Shown here: piece after piece, positions 48,205 through 59,715 of the stretch
Position numbering within the stretch: position 1 is the first letter of the stretch
Layout: each line of letters begins with the position of its first letter
Origin: Glandiceps talaboti
Lineage: Eukaryota > Hemichordata > Enteropneusta > Spengelidae
Assembly: GCF_964340395.1 (NCBI RefSeq)
Contig: NC_135566.1
Coordinates: forward strand, 23,200,135 to 23,264,134
Reading direction: 5' to 3'
Length of the DNA stretch: 64,000 nt
Notes under the pieces: model-generated
Told to the model about the DNA's origin: nothing
Database searches by the model: none
What the model saw: the letters and a program-made list of their open reading frames with translations, nothing else
Made by a program: the position numbers and the translations under genes

Positions 48205-48961
48205 TAGTACCCCCCAACCCCGACATCTCCTTATTCACCGATGCATCAAACGAGGGATGGGGAGCGCATGTGGTATGTCATATGACAGCAGGTCGGTGGA
48301 ATTTAACCGAATGATGTCACCACATAAACTGGCTAGAACTGAAAGCAGTGTTCCTGGCCCTCCAGAAATTAGAGTTTCTGGTAGGAGGACATTGCATATT
48401 AGTACACTCTGACAAAACAACAGGAGTTGCTTACATAAAGAAAATGGGGGGGGGGGGGGGGACAGTCTCCCCAACTCTATGTTATCTGTTGTGGGATCTA
48501 ATGCTATGGTGTCAGGACAAAAAGATTACGCTAATAGCCAGACACCTACCAGGCAGGCTGAAAGGGATAGCCGATGCACTGTCCCGCCGCCGTCAGATAC
48601 GACAAACCGAATGGGAACCACAGAGTGTAGTAGATCTGATTTTCCATTGTTGGGGTCGCCCATCAATGGAGATCTCTTTGCCACACTCAAGAAAAGGAAA
48701 CTACCACTGTATGTGTCCCAGATCCAAGGGCAATGGCAGTAGATGCTCTCTCCATGTTGAGGGAGGGGATCATGGCATATGCCTTTCCACCAGTCATTCT
48801 GCTGCCCAGAGTTCTCGGGAAAATCCAGGAAGAGGGGCCAATGATTTTTCTAGTGGCACCTCTTTGGCCCACCAAAGCATGGTTCCCAACCGTTCTCAAT
48901 CTGTTGATAGCTTCTCCTTTCAAAATCCCACTGAGAGAGGATCTAATGACACAGGACAATG
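48205..48961 (+). pseudogene. DIRS-type ribonuclease H and adjoining domain (broken)
   Basis: 'ISLFTDASNEGWGAHV' and 'WLELKAVFLALQKLE', then 'ILVHSDKTTGVAYIKKM' hold the acidic residues of a retroelement ribonuclease H (D in TDAS, E in LELKA, D in HSDK); 'RHLPGRLKGIADALSR' carries a further D. A 12-base G run at 48449-48460 probably shifts the frame. Further on 'LFATLKKRKLPLYVS', 'VDALSMLREGIMAYAFPP' and 'VAPLWPTKAWFP' match the region between ribonuclease H and recombinase in DIRS/Ngaro elements. One stop at about 48313 breaks it. Confidence 0.75.
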
Positions 48962-49894
48962 CAGGGGTTTCATTTTAAGCCGGACGCCGGAGAAAGTACT
49001 CTTGTCATTTCTCCGGCTACATTTTTTCGAGATGATGACAGAAATGACGTGAAATTTAGTCAAAGACAATAGTAAACTGCCATGAACTCTTCGTAAGAAA
49101 TACATCGTGTGACAACAGATTGTGAACTTTGACTTAGTTTGATACTGCTGTCCAAGAAAGATGTCATTTGCGTCACTAATTATACCAATCAACAATGCAG
49201 TTACTGTATGGTATGTAATATGGGAATTTTTATTGGCTCGCGTTAATACTAAGGCAAGGGGTCACGAACTTCCTATTAACCAATGAATGCCAACGTTACA
49301 TGAAGATCAACCTAGGCACTGATTTCAATAATGGCGGATAGACGTTCAACGTTGTTGAAAAGGCCTCACAACGGTGCCAGAGGTCATTGTTTGATACAGG
49401 CTTCATTAAACGATCAAAGGGCCAATATAAAGGTAATGTGTTCATGTTTATCATAATTATTACCGTAGCTATGAGTTGTAATGTATACATGTGCTCGAAA
49501 ATCCACCATTTTGAACACGAACTGAGTGAAGGTGTAAGTTGAAACAATCACTAACTTAGTGGTCTCGCCAAGTTCATGGAATTACATCGACAGTTTTACA
49601 AATTTTCAAAACCTACCAATAAATCACGTAACACAAATTTTCTTCAGAGGAAACCTGACATATGTGTCATTTTTTCTAAATTAAAAATTTAACCAGTAAA
49701 TGACAATGTATAATTAAATGGTGTCCTCTAAATGGCCCCTGAAAGGTTTTTCACCATGGGAGGGGGGACACCCCACTCCCAAACCCACCCCCCCGCACCT
49801 GCATAGAACTAGCAGCCGTGTGCACGCATAGCGTGCACTTCTCTGCCTATTATTATCATTTCTCCCCCTACTTTAAAAATTAATGAAACCCCTG
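48962..49894. mobile_element. hAT-like element (H4) inserted between DIRS domains
   Basis: Exact 13-base inverted ends CAGGGGTTTCATT / AATGAAACCCCTG. The flanks GGACAATG and GGACAGGA share GGACA, a possible decayed 8-bp target duplication. The DIRS pol resumes immediately at 'RNIIHPNTELFHLHVFRL'. No transposase ORF inside. Confidence 0.65.
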
Positions 49895-51030
49895 GACAGG
49901 AACATCATTCACCCGAACACAGAGTTGTTTCATCTTCACGTGTTTCGGTTGTCGAACAATCGCTCATGGAGAAAGGCTTTTCTGGAGAGTCTGCAGCCAT
50001 TATTGCCAGACCTCAGAGACCCAGTACACTGGCTACATACAATGAGAAATGGCAATTCTTCTGTAGTTGGTGTGACAGAAAACAGATTAGTCCTGTCAAA
50101 GTCACTAACAGGCAGTTAGCTGACTTCCTTCTTTTTCTTTTTGTCACAAAAAAAGTACTCTCCCAATACTTAATTAAGTATATCGGTCAGCCATTGCAGC
50201 CACCATTAAAAGTATTGGAGGAGACGATTTTGGACCGGACAAAATCTTCTCCAACATGATTCGCCACTTCCTTCTTAAGCGTCCTCCCTGTAAACAAACA
50301 GTTCCACAGTGGAGTCTGCCACTGGTTTTACAAGCATTACAGGAACCCCCTTTCGAGCCCATGGGTTCTGTGTCACTGAAAACACTTACTCTCAAAACAG
50401 TTTTTCTTGTTGCCTTGGCATCTGGTGCAATCCATGCCCTGTGTATTAGTGAGGGTCATATTAATCTCTCTTGGACAGCAGCAGTAACGTAACGCATACT
50501 GCGCCAGGATTTCTGGCCAAGAACCAGGTTTTGGGGTCAATGCCTAATCCGATCATGATCAAGACATTGGATGACTTTGTTGGGCGAGACAAAGTAGAAC
50601 GGACTCTATGTCCAGTTAGAGCACTTCGCTGGTATTTAGATCGATCTAAGTTCATTTAGGGTAGGACACAGCTGTTCACACCGTTTCCCCCATTCAGTTA
50701 AAGATGACTGCTCCCCAGCAGATATTTCTAAATGGATTGTTGATACTGTCAAGTGGGCTTACATACAATGTAGAAGCCCAACAGGATCACTTATCTCCTC
50801 ACAGAGTCACAGCTCATAAAGTAAGAGCTATTGCTGCCTCATGGGCCCTAAGATCAGGCATGCCTGTGGCTGACATTTTACAAGCAGGCACATGGAGATC
50901 TCCTAATTTGTTTATTAGCTATTATCTGTGGGATATGTCTGACCATCCTGAGGATCTAGCCACTCTAGGTCCACTTAGCATTAGCCAGAATATCACATTA
51001 ACAGGTCATACAGAGACACCCACCACCTAG
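49895..51030 (+). pseudogene. DIRS-type tyrosine recombinase (broken)
   Basis: N-terminal SAM-like DNA-binding half: 'PQRPSTLATYNEKWQFFCSW'. Catalytic half: 'SLKTLTLKTVFLVALASG', then 'LCPVRALRWYLDRSK', 'HKVRAIAASWA', 'AGTWRSPNLFISYYLWD'. The H..R motif, the W and the final Tyr are present, but the first catalytic Arg, expected just after LASG, is missing because of a small deletion (LASGAIHALC). Stops or frameshifts occur near 50258, 50490 and 50659. This enzyme would join element circles to the genome without an integrase; here it is dead. Confidence 0.75.
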
Positions 51031-51048
51031 CTGGTGACAAATTCTGTA

Positions 51049-51372
51049 TCCTATTGTAAGAATATTTAGGTGAGTATCTTTCTGGAAACAGAATTGTCGT
51101 TTCTCACGACACTAATTTCTGTTGAAGGAAAGATACTCACCTAACAGTCCTTCCCTCCTTCCTCACTGTCTTAGTATAGTTGGGTTTCTGGACTAAGATT
51201 GTGTTTCATAGTGCAACTGGTCTTCCAACGTTGAGGGCAGTAATTGTAGGAGATGGGTTAATAAAGTTTTATTGGAAAAGCATCGGGAATTGCAAGCAAA
51301 TCCTATTGTATGAATATTTAGGTGAGCATCTTTCCTTCAACAGAAATTAGTTTCGGAAGAAACGACAATTAA
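51049..51372 (+). repeat. DIRS-type terminal repeats
   Basis: Direct repeat 'TCCTATTGTAAGAATATTTA' at 51049 and 51301. Inside, a perfect 16-bp inverted repeat TAGGTGAGTATCTTTC (51067-51082) with GAAAGATACTCACCTA (51128-51143), and a third copy at 51319-51334. Arrangements of inverted and split repeats at the 3' end are typical of DIRS/Ngaro elements. Confidence 0.65.
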
Positions 51373-51722
51373 TGTTGGGTTCTTATATAGCGCTTTCCCA
51401 CTACGTGCTCAAAGTGCTTTACCATTATTACCCCTGGCTCAGTTCAGAACGGCACAAAGGCCCTTTAGCCTTCCTCAACTCCCCGGGGAGCATACAATCC
51501 ATTGCAGCCATTTAAGCGCATAGGATGAAAGCCTTCACATTGCAACCTACATCCTACCAGGTCCCAAGTTATACAGCTGGGTTGACTGAGGCACAGTTGT
51601 GGTTCAAATCTTGCCCAAGGACTTTAGCCACTCAGAAACAAACAGCAGGCAGCGACGGGGCTCGAACCTGCAGCCTGTAGATTCCAAGCCAGTCACGCTA
51701 ACCATTCACCCATCATGACTCC
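51373..51722 (-). mobile_element. tRNA-derived SINE (nearly complete)
   Basis: On the minus strand the head 'GGGTGAATGGTTAGCGTGAC' (A box region) and 'GCAGGTTCGAGCCCCG' (B box) are followed by a body and the 3' end 'AAAGCGCTATATAAGAAC', a tail seen in many SINEs that borrow CR1/L2-type LINE ends. It abuts the DIRS terminal repeat. A truncated relative is at 4946-5069. Confidence 0.7.
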
Positions 51723-51825
51723 ACCATGACAATTATGACACAATTGAAGCTTGTAAAAAACATCATACTGCACTCGGCCTATGCTACATGAAGCTGTGAT
51801 AATTTCATTTACTGCACATGTGCAA

Positions 51826-52114
51826 TGAACATAGAACGTCTTCCAAGGTTATGAAAGACATATTGCTATTATGGAGTCGATCATTTCCCTGATGATACAA
51901 CAGATTTAAAGCTAAAAACTGATCAATAGATTGTTTTGTAAGGAATGCAATCTGCCTTTTAACAATTTCAAGCATAATTTTGAAAATGATCGAAACATTC
52001 TGAGCTATTGCATTGCAGCAAAATCTAGCGGTCCAGTTGGGCAGGTCTTTCTAGAATCTTCCAGTCCAGCCTGAAGATTTAGTGGCCCTGGGCCGACATT
52101 AATTTCGAGCCCTG
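51826..52114 (+). mobile_element. hAT-like element, right-end fragment 2 (H6)
   Basis: Ends 'TTAATTTCGAGCCCTG'; related to 45597-45828 over most of its length, with an extra ~60 bases before the end. Confidence 0.55.
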
Positions 52115-52400
52115 CAAGACCATAAGAAATGTGCACAAAAACAAAAGTATTGCATGACAAGAATTAAAAGTGGAACCATTGAGTGGAAATTGTAGGAAAT
52201 TCCAGTAAATTTTTTCTTTTAAATTACTCCTGCAATGTGTGCTTTCCTGGTTAAATTACTGTTTTTACAAATTCCAATGAAAGATATACAATCAGTACAT
52301 TGTCACAGTGACTGATTCATGTTAATTATTTTCCACAAAAACACCATTCAAGATGCCAACTTTGCATGTTCCCTTTTAGAATAGTCTTTTGGTGTCTTAC

Positions 52401-52504
52401 CTTAGCATCCACAATAGCTTCTCCAATTTTACTGAGGAAGTCCACTCCGGCACCAAGGCCTACCTCATCCACCCAGACACTGACACCTGATGACTCTAAG
52501 GATT
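52401..52504 (-). CDS. TIR-domain gene, exon A (first exon visible)
   Basis: Acceptor 'GGATTATTTCAG' (AG at 52505-52506), donor GTAAGAC. Two leading bases, 34 codons, phase 0 at the end, which fits exon B. The peptide 'SSGVSVWVDEVGLGAGVDFL' followed by 'SKIGEAIVDAK' is the second block of a TIR domain (G..vW.D...l..G..f...I..AI). The first strand and box 1 of the domain, the start codon and the promoter must lie in exons beyond 64000 or in sequence I could not recognise within 52507-64000. Confidence 0.75.
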
Positions 52505-52506
52505 CT

Positions 52507-53607
52507 GAAATAATCCAGATCCAAAAATTAGAATGTCCTCCTAAAGTTTTAAAAAATCAGTAAATGACATAAAAACATCTCTAGATAATTTTGATTTTGT
52601 TCCTCATAACCAACCCCACATGACAATACCTTCATTATAAAATAATGCACTCTGTGGCCAGATCAGTGTTTGATCTAGGATTTGTAAAATAGGGGCCATG
52701 AGGGCCCCTGCTTATCAAAAGGGAGGCCATTTAAAAAAAGGGGGGGGGGGGACATGAAAAATGGACCAATTTTAGCCTATATTTAGGTGTCCAAATATCA
52801 AATTGTTGATAAAGACACATCATTTGGAAAGCTAGATATTATGTGTACCTGAATTGTGTGAATACTGGAATGCCAAAATGTAAAGGTGTGCTAACAGTAT
52901 TAGTTGTAGGAAGATACCAACCATACTACATATCAATGGATGATAGGCTGCATGACAACAAACAAAAGACAGGTAGGTATTTTTTAGAATTCTTTATTGC
53001 AACAAGCAACTACATTTTTGTGTATATTAAAGTTGTAATAGTACAACATCATCACAAAAAGTGCCAATTCTGCCAGGATCAAATTTTCCTCAACTTTTAA
53101 CGAAGCTTGTTTAAAGTACTTCACTTGCACTCTTTTACAGAATTCTGGTGGTCTTTGTCATTTGCATGTATGGTTAGAGTTTTGAGGTCTTATAATTTCT
53201 ACAACCTCTCACTAATAATTAAATTGATTGTTCCTTGGTTTCCTTACAGGTATGATAAACCTTGCCCCTCATCTTCAAAATGCAGTCAGTGCCTCATGGT
53301 CAGCCATCTCCTAAAAAGAGAGAGAAGTTTGACTGATTTGAAATTTTGTTGTCAATATATTTTGCCTAAAATAAAATCAAGCATCATGTTATGTAAATCT
53401 TATGGTATACATCAGCTTTCAACCAATGAAAAATATTGAGTCTGTCATTGAAAAATAAATCACTGTATTGGTGATCAATTTAGAGTACATGGAAAATGAG
53501 GTTTTCATGAAAAAAGACTGAAAGGATAGGCAGCACTGTCCATCTTAATCAATATTAATAAACACTTTAACTTTGAAATGTGTCTGCTGATACAAAGAAA
53601 AAATACC
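52507..53607. other. Unassigned intron sequence
   Basis: No gene recognised. A G run lies at 52740-52750. ORFs at 52843-53439 have no recognisable product. Confidence 0.35.
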
Positions 53608-54990
53608 GCCGATAGCGTTGTAGCACAACTGTACAGTTTTTTAAAAATGTTTATCCATATGCTAGTCCATGCTAACAATAGGTGTTCATTTGCTGAATGA
53701 CTATCCAGTTGCCTATCCAACCATGTTGATATCTTTATGATATATACTATCATTTGGCCGTTGCTATGGGCGTGGTCATGTTGTTAGATATATTTGCATA
53801 CATTTGTGTATGTTTTTGTTCACTTGTGTATGAATTCCTGATATTATCTTTGCAATATATGTCATCATTTGGCTGTTGCTATGGGCGTGGTCTTGTTGCT
53901 AGGCATATTTACATACATTTTTTGAATGTTTATTCAATTGTCTATAAATCCCCGGTTATCTTTGCAAAATATGTGATCATTTGGCTGTTGCTATGGGTGT
54001 GGTCTTGTTGCTACGCATTTACATACATTTTTGAATTGTCTATTAAACCCTGTATGAAATACACCACCGTTTAGCTGTTGCTATGGGTGTGGTCATGGTT
54101 GCTAGGGTATTTACATTCATTTTTTGAATGTTTATTCATTTGTCTTTCTATTCCTGTTATCTTTGCAATATACATGATTTGGCTGTTGCTATGGGCGTGG
54201 TCTTGTTGCTAGGCAAATTTACATACATTTTTTGAATGTTTATTCAATTGTCTATTAAACCCTGTTGTTATCTTTGTGAAATACACCACCATTTGGCTGT
54301 TGCTATGGGCGTGGTCATGGTTGCTGGGGTATTTGCATATATTTTTTGAATGTTTACTCACTTGCCTACCAGATGATGTTGTTATTTGACCAAAATATAC
54401 TGCCATTTGGTTGTTGCTAAAGGGCGTGGTCATGGTTGCTAGGGTTAATTTTGTCAAAATGTTTTAAAGAAAATATGCAGAATAACACTTTCAGAAACAT
54501 CTCGCCAAGTTTCAGACTCATTGACCAAGTACTTTTTGAGATATAAGTTTTTGACCAAAAATGAACATTCTTACGCCTTATTTTCATATCACTCATGGAA
54601 AACATTGTACGCTTCATATTTCTTCATCCATACATCCCTAGATGCATTCCCATTAAATTTCAGCCCAATCTGCTCAGTAATTATGGAATTACAGATTTTT
54701 ATCCAAAAAGACACATTTTTAGCCCTAATTTGCATATTACTGATGGAATCATCATATCATGAACAAATCTTACTTTACACCCCTTAAGAATGTTCACACT
54801 ATATTTCGCACCAATCTGCCCAGTAGTTTCTGAGTTAAAGTTTTTTGACCAAAAATCACATTTTTTTACCCAAATCACAGACCTGTGATGCGATCACTTT
54901 GATTTGAACAATTTCCCAACTAGGCACCCAAGTTAATCAGTTCAGTGGATTTTGACTTTAAGTTGTTTACACACGGTTCAGTTGTGCTAA
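53608..54990 (+). mobile_element. Family A interspersed repeat, copy 3 (complete)
   Basis: Left end 'GCGTTGTAGCACAACTGTAC', right end 'GGTTCAGTTGTGCTAA'. About seven tandem units of 107-118 bases ('TTTGGCTGTTGCTATGGGCG') fill 53750-54440, then the AT-rich blocks. The cleanest copy in the window and the best model for the family. Confidence 0.65.
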
Positions 54991-55199
54991 AAAATGATGT
55001 TGTTTTTTTAAAATAAAAGATAATGAAGGATATCAATGAGAGCACAGTACATCGTTAATTGCCATTACGGTCTCTATATTATGACACTTTGGGAATAGGG
55101 AAGTACGCGATGCGTATCTGTAGGTATACGCAACTCTTTAGAGTTTTGAAATCCACTGTGCCACCCTAATTTCCCAATATAATTTGTTTATTTGTATTC

Positions 55200-55502
55200 A
55201 GCTTTGTATCCAACTAACCAATGACCTTCAACAACAATATCCCAATCTCAGTGCCCTGGCAGACAATCTACCTGGTATTCTGGAAACAAAAAAGAGAAAT
55301 CAACTTACCAGTGAAACACTCGACAAGTTACTCCGTGGCAAAGTTCTGGGTGGACCTAGATAGATTTCCATATGAGGAAGCATTCCTTAGCTGGCAAAGC
55401 GGCAAGGGAAGACGTCTGCTAGCAGTTGACAAAGACATGGATATGATTGTGGAGCAGAATCTGATGGCTATATTTAATTTGTCACCCATGTATTATAATT
55501 AA
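55200..55502 (+). pseudogene. Decayed coding fragment of unknown family
   Basis: Two frames read like protein: 'LTNDLQQQYPNLSALADNLP' then 'LDKLLRGKVLGGP', and after a frameshift 'RFPYEEAFLSWQSGKGRRLL' and 'DMDMIVEQNL'. The composition is protein-like and the frames adjoin without overlap, but I cannot name the family. It may be an element ORF. Confidence 0.25.
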
Positions 55503-55960
55503 TAACAAGTCATTGAAAATGACATAGTCCCCACTATGATTGGGTTTTAAGGAATTATCACTACTCTGATCACGCAACAACACTTGTGAACCTAAATCAA
55601 ACAGACTTAGATATGTTGTGTCTGCTTGTTGGACATCGAACATGCCTACAACAATAAAGGATGGGTCGGGTATGGGGGATCATATCACGATGAAAATGGA
55701 TATGCACATGTATGTCATAACTATAGAACACTGTCCTAATACCAACTTTGAATGAGATCTGTTCAAGCATGTCTGAGTTATGGCTTTGGACATAGAAAAA
55801 TTGCAAACAAAATGGCTGCCAGGCGGCCATATTGGATCGTATCACAACAACAATGAATATGCACATGTATGTCATAGAACACTGTCCTAATACCAACTTT
55901 GAATGAGATCTGTTCAAGCATATCTGAGTTATGGCTTTAGACAGGGAAAATTTGCAAACA
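55503..55960 (+). mobile_element. Family C repeat, copy 2, left part
   Basis: Starts 'ACAAGTCATTGAAAATGACA'; two ~142-bp units. Continued at 59716 after the family B insertion. Confidence 0.6.
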
Positions 55961-56385
55961 CCAGATTTAAACTGAATGCCTCCCGTAAGGGAATCACTAA
56001 TTATGCAAATAACTCATTAAACTAAAAAAAAAACTATGGTAACAGGCTTTGTTTTTTGGACAAGTGTGCTTTCTTAGGTTAATGTATGTAAGAGTGTATG
56101 ATACTGCTTAATTACTGAATATCATTCATTATTCAAATACTCATTAAAGGAAAAAGTTGTAGCAACAAACTTCAAAGGACAGGTACGTATTATTATGGTT
56201 GATGTACGTATCACATTATACGAAATTTGAAGCTTGCATTTTTAAGATACAACCTAGTTACCTAAAATCATTAATTATGCACATTTTTCATTAAAACTAA
56301 GCTATATAAAAGATTTTATAGGGCATATCCGCTTTGTTATGGTTAACGTATGTACTAAATTGTATTGAAATTGAAGTATGCAGCC

Positions 56386-57245
56386 TTTTTTTTTTTTTTT
56401 TTATTAATACAGAAACAAACGAAAAAGAACTACAGCACATACGAGAAAGGAAAACACAACACACAACCAAACAAACAATGCTGTCCCTAGCTACAAAAAA
56501 AATAATAATAATTTAGACCAAGTCATGGTAACTAAAGAATCTGTTAAAGCAAACTTGAAAGAAATACCTTAGTTGAGATTATCTAACAATGACCATTTCT
56601 GATGAAAATTATCTTGCCTGTTATTTCTAATAGCAACTTGTTTTTCAATCTTATACAACTGTTTGAGATGTTCGATAAAAATATGGAATGAAGGTAATAC
56701 TGCAGATCTTCTGGCCTGGAAAACAAACTGCTTGGCTTGAATCAAAATGTAATTAAGAATAACTGGATAGTTCTTAGACCCATACAGAATTACATCAGAG
56801 TCGATATTAATTTGTACATTTGTTAACGTGTTCCACCATGCCTTAAAGTGTACCCAAAAACCGGCTAATACTATCTCACATTCACAAAATAGGTGAAGGA
56901 TAGTTTCACTGTAATTTGAGCAAAAAGAGCAGGTTTCACTACTTGTAATACCCCATTTCTTGAGCCAATAATTAACAGCAAGATAATTCTGCAAAACTTT
57001 GTGTTGAAAGATCTTGGATTTGGTATCCATTGATACAATGTGTGGTCGAAGATAAATATCCATCCACTCTGAGTCAGTATTCTCTCTGGTATTTATGGTC
57101 AATTGAGAGAGCCGAGGTTTCTTGAAGGTAATGTGTTTAGAGCTAAGTACAAACTGATAGATATTTTTTGAAGAGGAGCTCAAAAGTTGGGAATGAGAAA
57201 TGTTTTTTCCACTAACAGCTTGCATTTTGCCCGCTTTTATCAAAT
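56386..57245 (-). pseudogene. 5'-truncated LINE A (C-terminal zinc-binding part of ORF2)
   Basis: Flanked by a 9-11 bp target duplication TATGCAGCC(TT) (56377 and 57246). The + strand begins with a T run, that is, a poly(A) tail on the minus strand. The ORF (57243 down to 56569) reads 'KIFQHKVLQNYLAVNYWLKK', then a zf-RVT-type 'CSFCSNYSETILHLFCEC' (C..C, H, C), as in the C-terminus of L1/Tx1-type elements. It is intact but begins after the polymerase domain, so it encodes no working element. Confidence 0.8.
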
Positions 57246-57379
57246 TATGCAGCCTTAAGATATAGCCTAATTACCGAAAATCATTAATTATGCAAATTAT
57301 TCATTAACACTGTAAGGTACATCAACTAACTTTATAGGACATACACAATTTGTTATGGTTAATGTATGTACTGAATTGT

Positions 57380-58864
57380 TCAGTTCAGTTCAGTTAAGGT
57401 TTATTTGCATAAACTAGGCCACTGGCCTTTCGTTACATTTCACAGCCTCATAAGCTTCATAGGTTCAAAGGTTACTTTACAAAAAAAAAGAAATTACACA
57501 AATAAGATCACTGTACACATCGGTAGCAATACAAAACACAAAAATTATATTTCTCTATTATTTTGTCTTTTCTTAAAGCTTTTGAAAATAAATTTAGCCA
57601 GTCCAATGGTTTCATATCTGTCTTTTGTCTGCATAGTTTAATAAAAGTGTAATAGGTTCTGTTTTCTAGATGGTGGGGCAAAATATACTTGGTTCGTAAT
57701 TCCTCAGAGAAGGGGCATGTCAAAATAAAATGGAATTCATCATCTACCTCACTTTTAGTGCAAAATTTACAAATTCTCTCATTTCTTTCTATATTCAGCT
57801 GTCTTCCTTTTACACATATCAGTTGACTATCACATGAACATCTAATACGTGCAATGGCTGAAATAAGATATTTGTCTGGTAAATCTGTAATGTATTTCTC
57901 TGGTTCTAAAAGTGACTTAAAGTTTCTGTAGTGATAAAGTGTTTTATCCTCTTGAATATTAGTATGCCATTCCTGGTGTGCTACTTCAATGACTCTAGAC
58001 ATAAATAATGACAAAAAATATTCTTGATTGGCAACCTCTTGAGCCATCCATGCATAATTAAAACCATATCTTTGCAATAAGTTGCGAACATGACTTGCCC
58101 AAGTTGTTTTACATTGTCCGTCCAAATTGTATAACATTTTATAGGCCCTACAGGGAAGCCTTGAGTTATCCATGTGAATCAAAATTAACCAATATTTAAT
58201 ACAGCATTTAATACAATCAACAAAAAGAGGCATTCTACCACATTCACCAAACACTGCATTACTGGAGGTATTTGTTCTAACACCGATAAGTTTACGACAA
58301 TATTTTAACTGCACCCTCTCAATACTCAAGTACTCTTTGTAACCCCAGATTTCTGAAGCATAAATTAAAATTGGTTTCACCATAGAATCAAAAAGTTTAA
58401 AGTTTAAAGCTAGGGAAAAGTTTCTAAGTTTCATGCTAAATTTTCGTAGAATTAACATATTTTTATTTGCTTGTTGGGCGAGAGTGGTGACTGCCTTTCC
58501 CCAACAACCCCTACATGAAAATAACATTCCAAGGTATTTATAGTAACTTACACATGCAATCTTTTTACCATCATAAAACCATTTTTCTTTTTGGGCTAGG
58601 GTACCTCCTCCCTTGAATACAACTATTTTCGTTTTGTCTAGATTGACTTTAAGTTTCCATTTCAAACAATAACATTGTAAAGTATTGATAAGTCTTTGTA
58701 AGCCATAGACAGTATTTGAAAACAATACTATGTCATCAGCAAACATTAGTAGAAAAAGATCACACAGTTCATCAATTTGGATTCCTGAGTATTCTAACGT
58801 TGTGATGCATTTTTGTAGTTCACTAATAAATAACACAAATAACAGTGGACTGAGCATACATCCT
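57380..58864 (-). pseudogene. 5'-truncated LINE B (reverse transcriptase C-terminal two thirds)
   Basis: Flanked by an 11-bp target duplication TACTGAATTGT (57369 and 58865). It starts exactly within the reverse transcriptase at 'GCMLSPLLFVLFISEL' and keeps the catalytic 'FADDIVLFS', 'WKLKVNLDKTKIVVFKGGG' and 'YKYLGMLFS'. The ORF of 449 residues (58857 to 57508) is open to the end and finishes with a zinc-binding 'CKFCTKSEVDDEFHFILTC'. The 3' end carries (TGAAC)n rather than poly(A), so it is a different family from LINE A. Few mutations: a young insertion. Confidence 0.85.
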
Positions 58865-59715
58865 TACTGAATTGTATTGAAATTGGAGTATGCAGTCGTA
58901 AGATATAGCGTAATTACCAAGAATAATTAATTATGCAAATTATTCAGTAACACTGAAAGGTACACCAACAAGCTTTACAGGACATATGTGATTGTTATGG
59001 TTAACGTGTGTACTGAATTATATTGGAATTGAAGTATGTATACTTAAGATATAGCCTAATTACCGAAAATCATTAATTATGCAAATTATTCATTAACACT
59101 GTACGGTGCATCAACAAACTTGATAGGACATATGTGTTTTCTTATGGTTAACGTAGGTACTAAATTATGTTGAATTTGAAGAATGTATTCTTAAGAAATA
59201 GCCTAATTACCGAAAATCATTAATTATGCAAATTATTTATTAACACTGTACGGTACATCATCAAACTTGATAGGACATATGTGGTTTCTTATGGTTAACG
59301 TAAGTACTAAATTATGTTTAATTTGTAGTATGTATTCTTAAGATATAGCCTAATTACCAAAAATAATTAATTATACAAATTATTCATTAACGCTGTAAGA
59401 TACATCAACAAATTTTATAGGACAAATGTATGATGTTATGTTGAACGAATATGCTAAATTATATTTAAATTGAAGTATGCAGTCTTAAGATATTGCGTAA
59501 TTAGTTGATTTCATTAATATGCAAATTTCTCTAATTAAACATTAACAGATCTGGCTCAAAACCTATTCAGGTCTAGCTATTACCCTAAAGATTATATATC
59601 CCAAATTTCATTACAATTGAGCCAGCCGATTTTTAGAAAATGATGACACAGACAGACAGACACACACACAGACACACCTTCCCCGTTTAATACCTCCCGT
59701 ACCCTTACGGGAGGT

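Larger units (their letters stand above)
55961..59715 (+). mobile_element. Family B repeat (complete, with two LINE insertions)
   Basis: Starts 'ACCAGATTTAAACTGAATGC' with CCTCCCGTAAGGG (55979-55991) and ends with the hairpin ACCTCCCGTA/TTACGGGAGGT (to 59715), so the ends are also inverted copies of each other. Tandem units of ~146 bases ('AATTATGCAAATTATTCATT') occur before, between and after two LINE fragments. A CAGACA run precedes the end. Confidence 0.65.
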
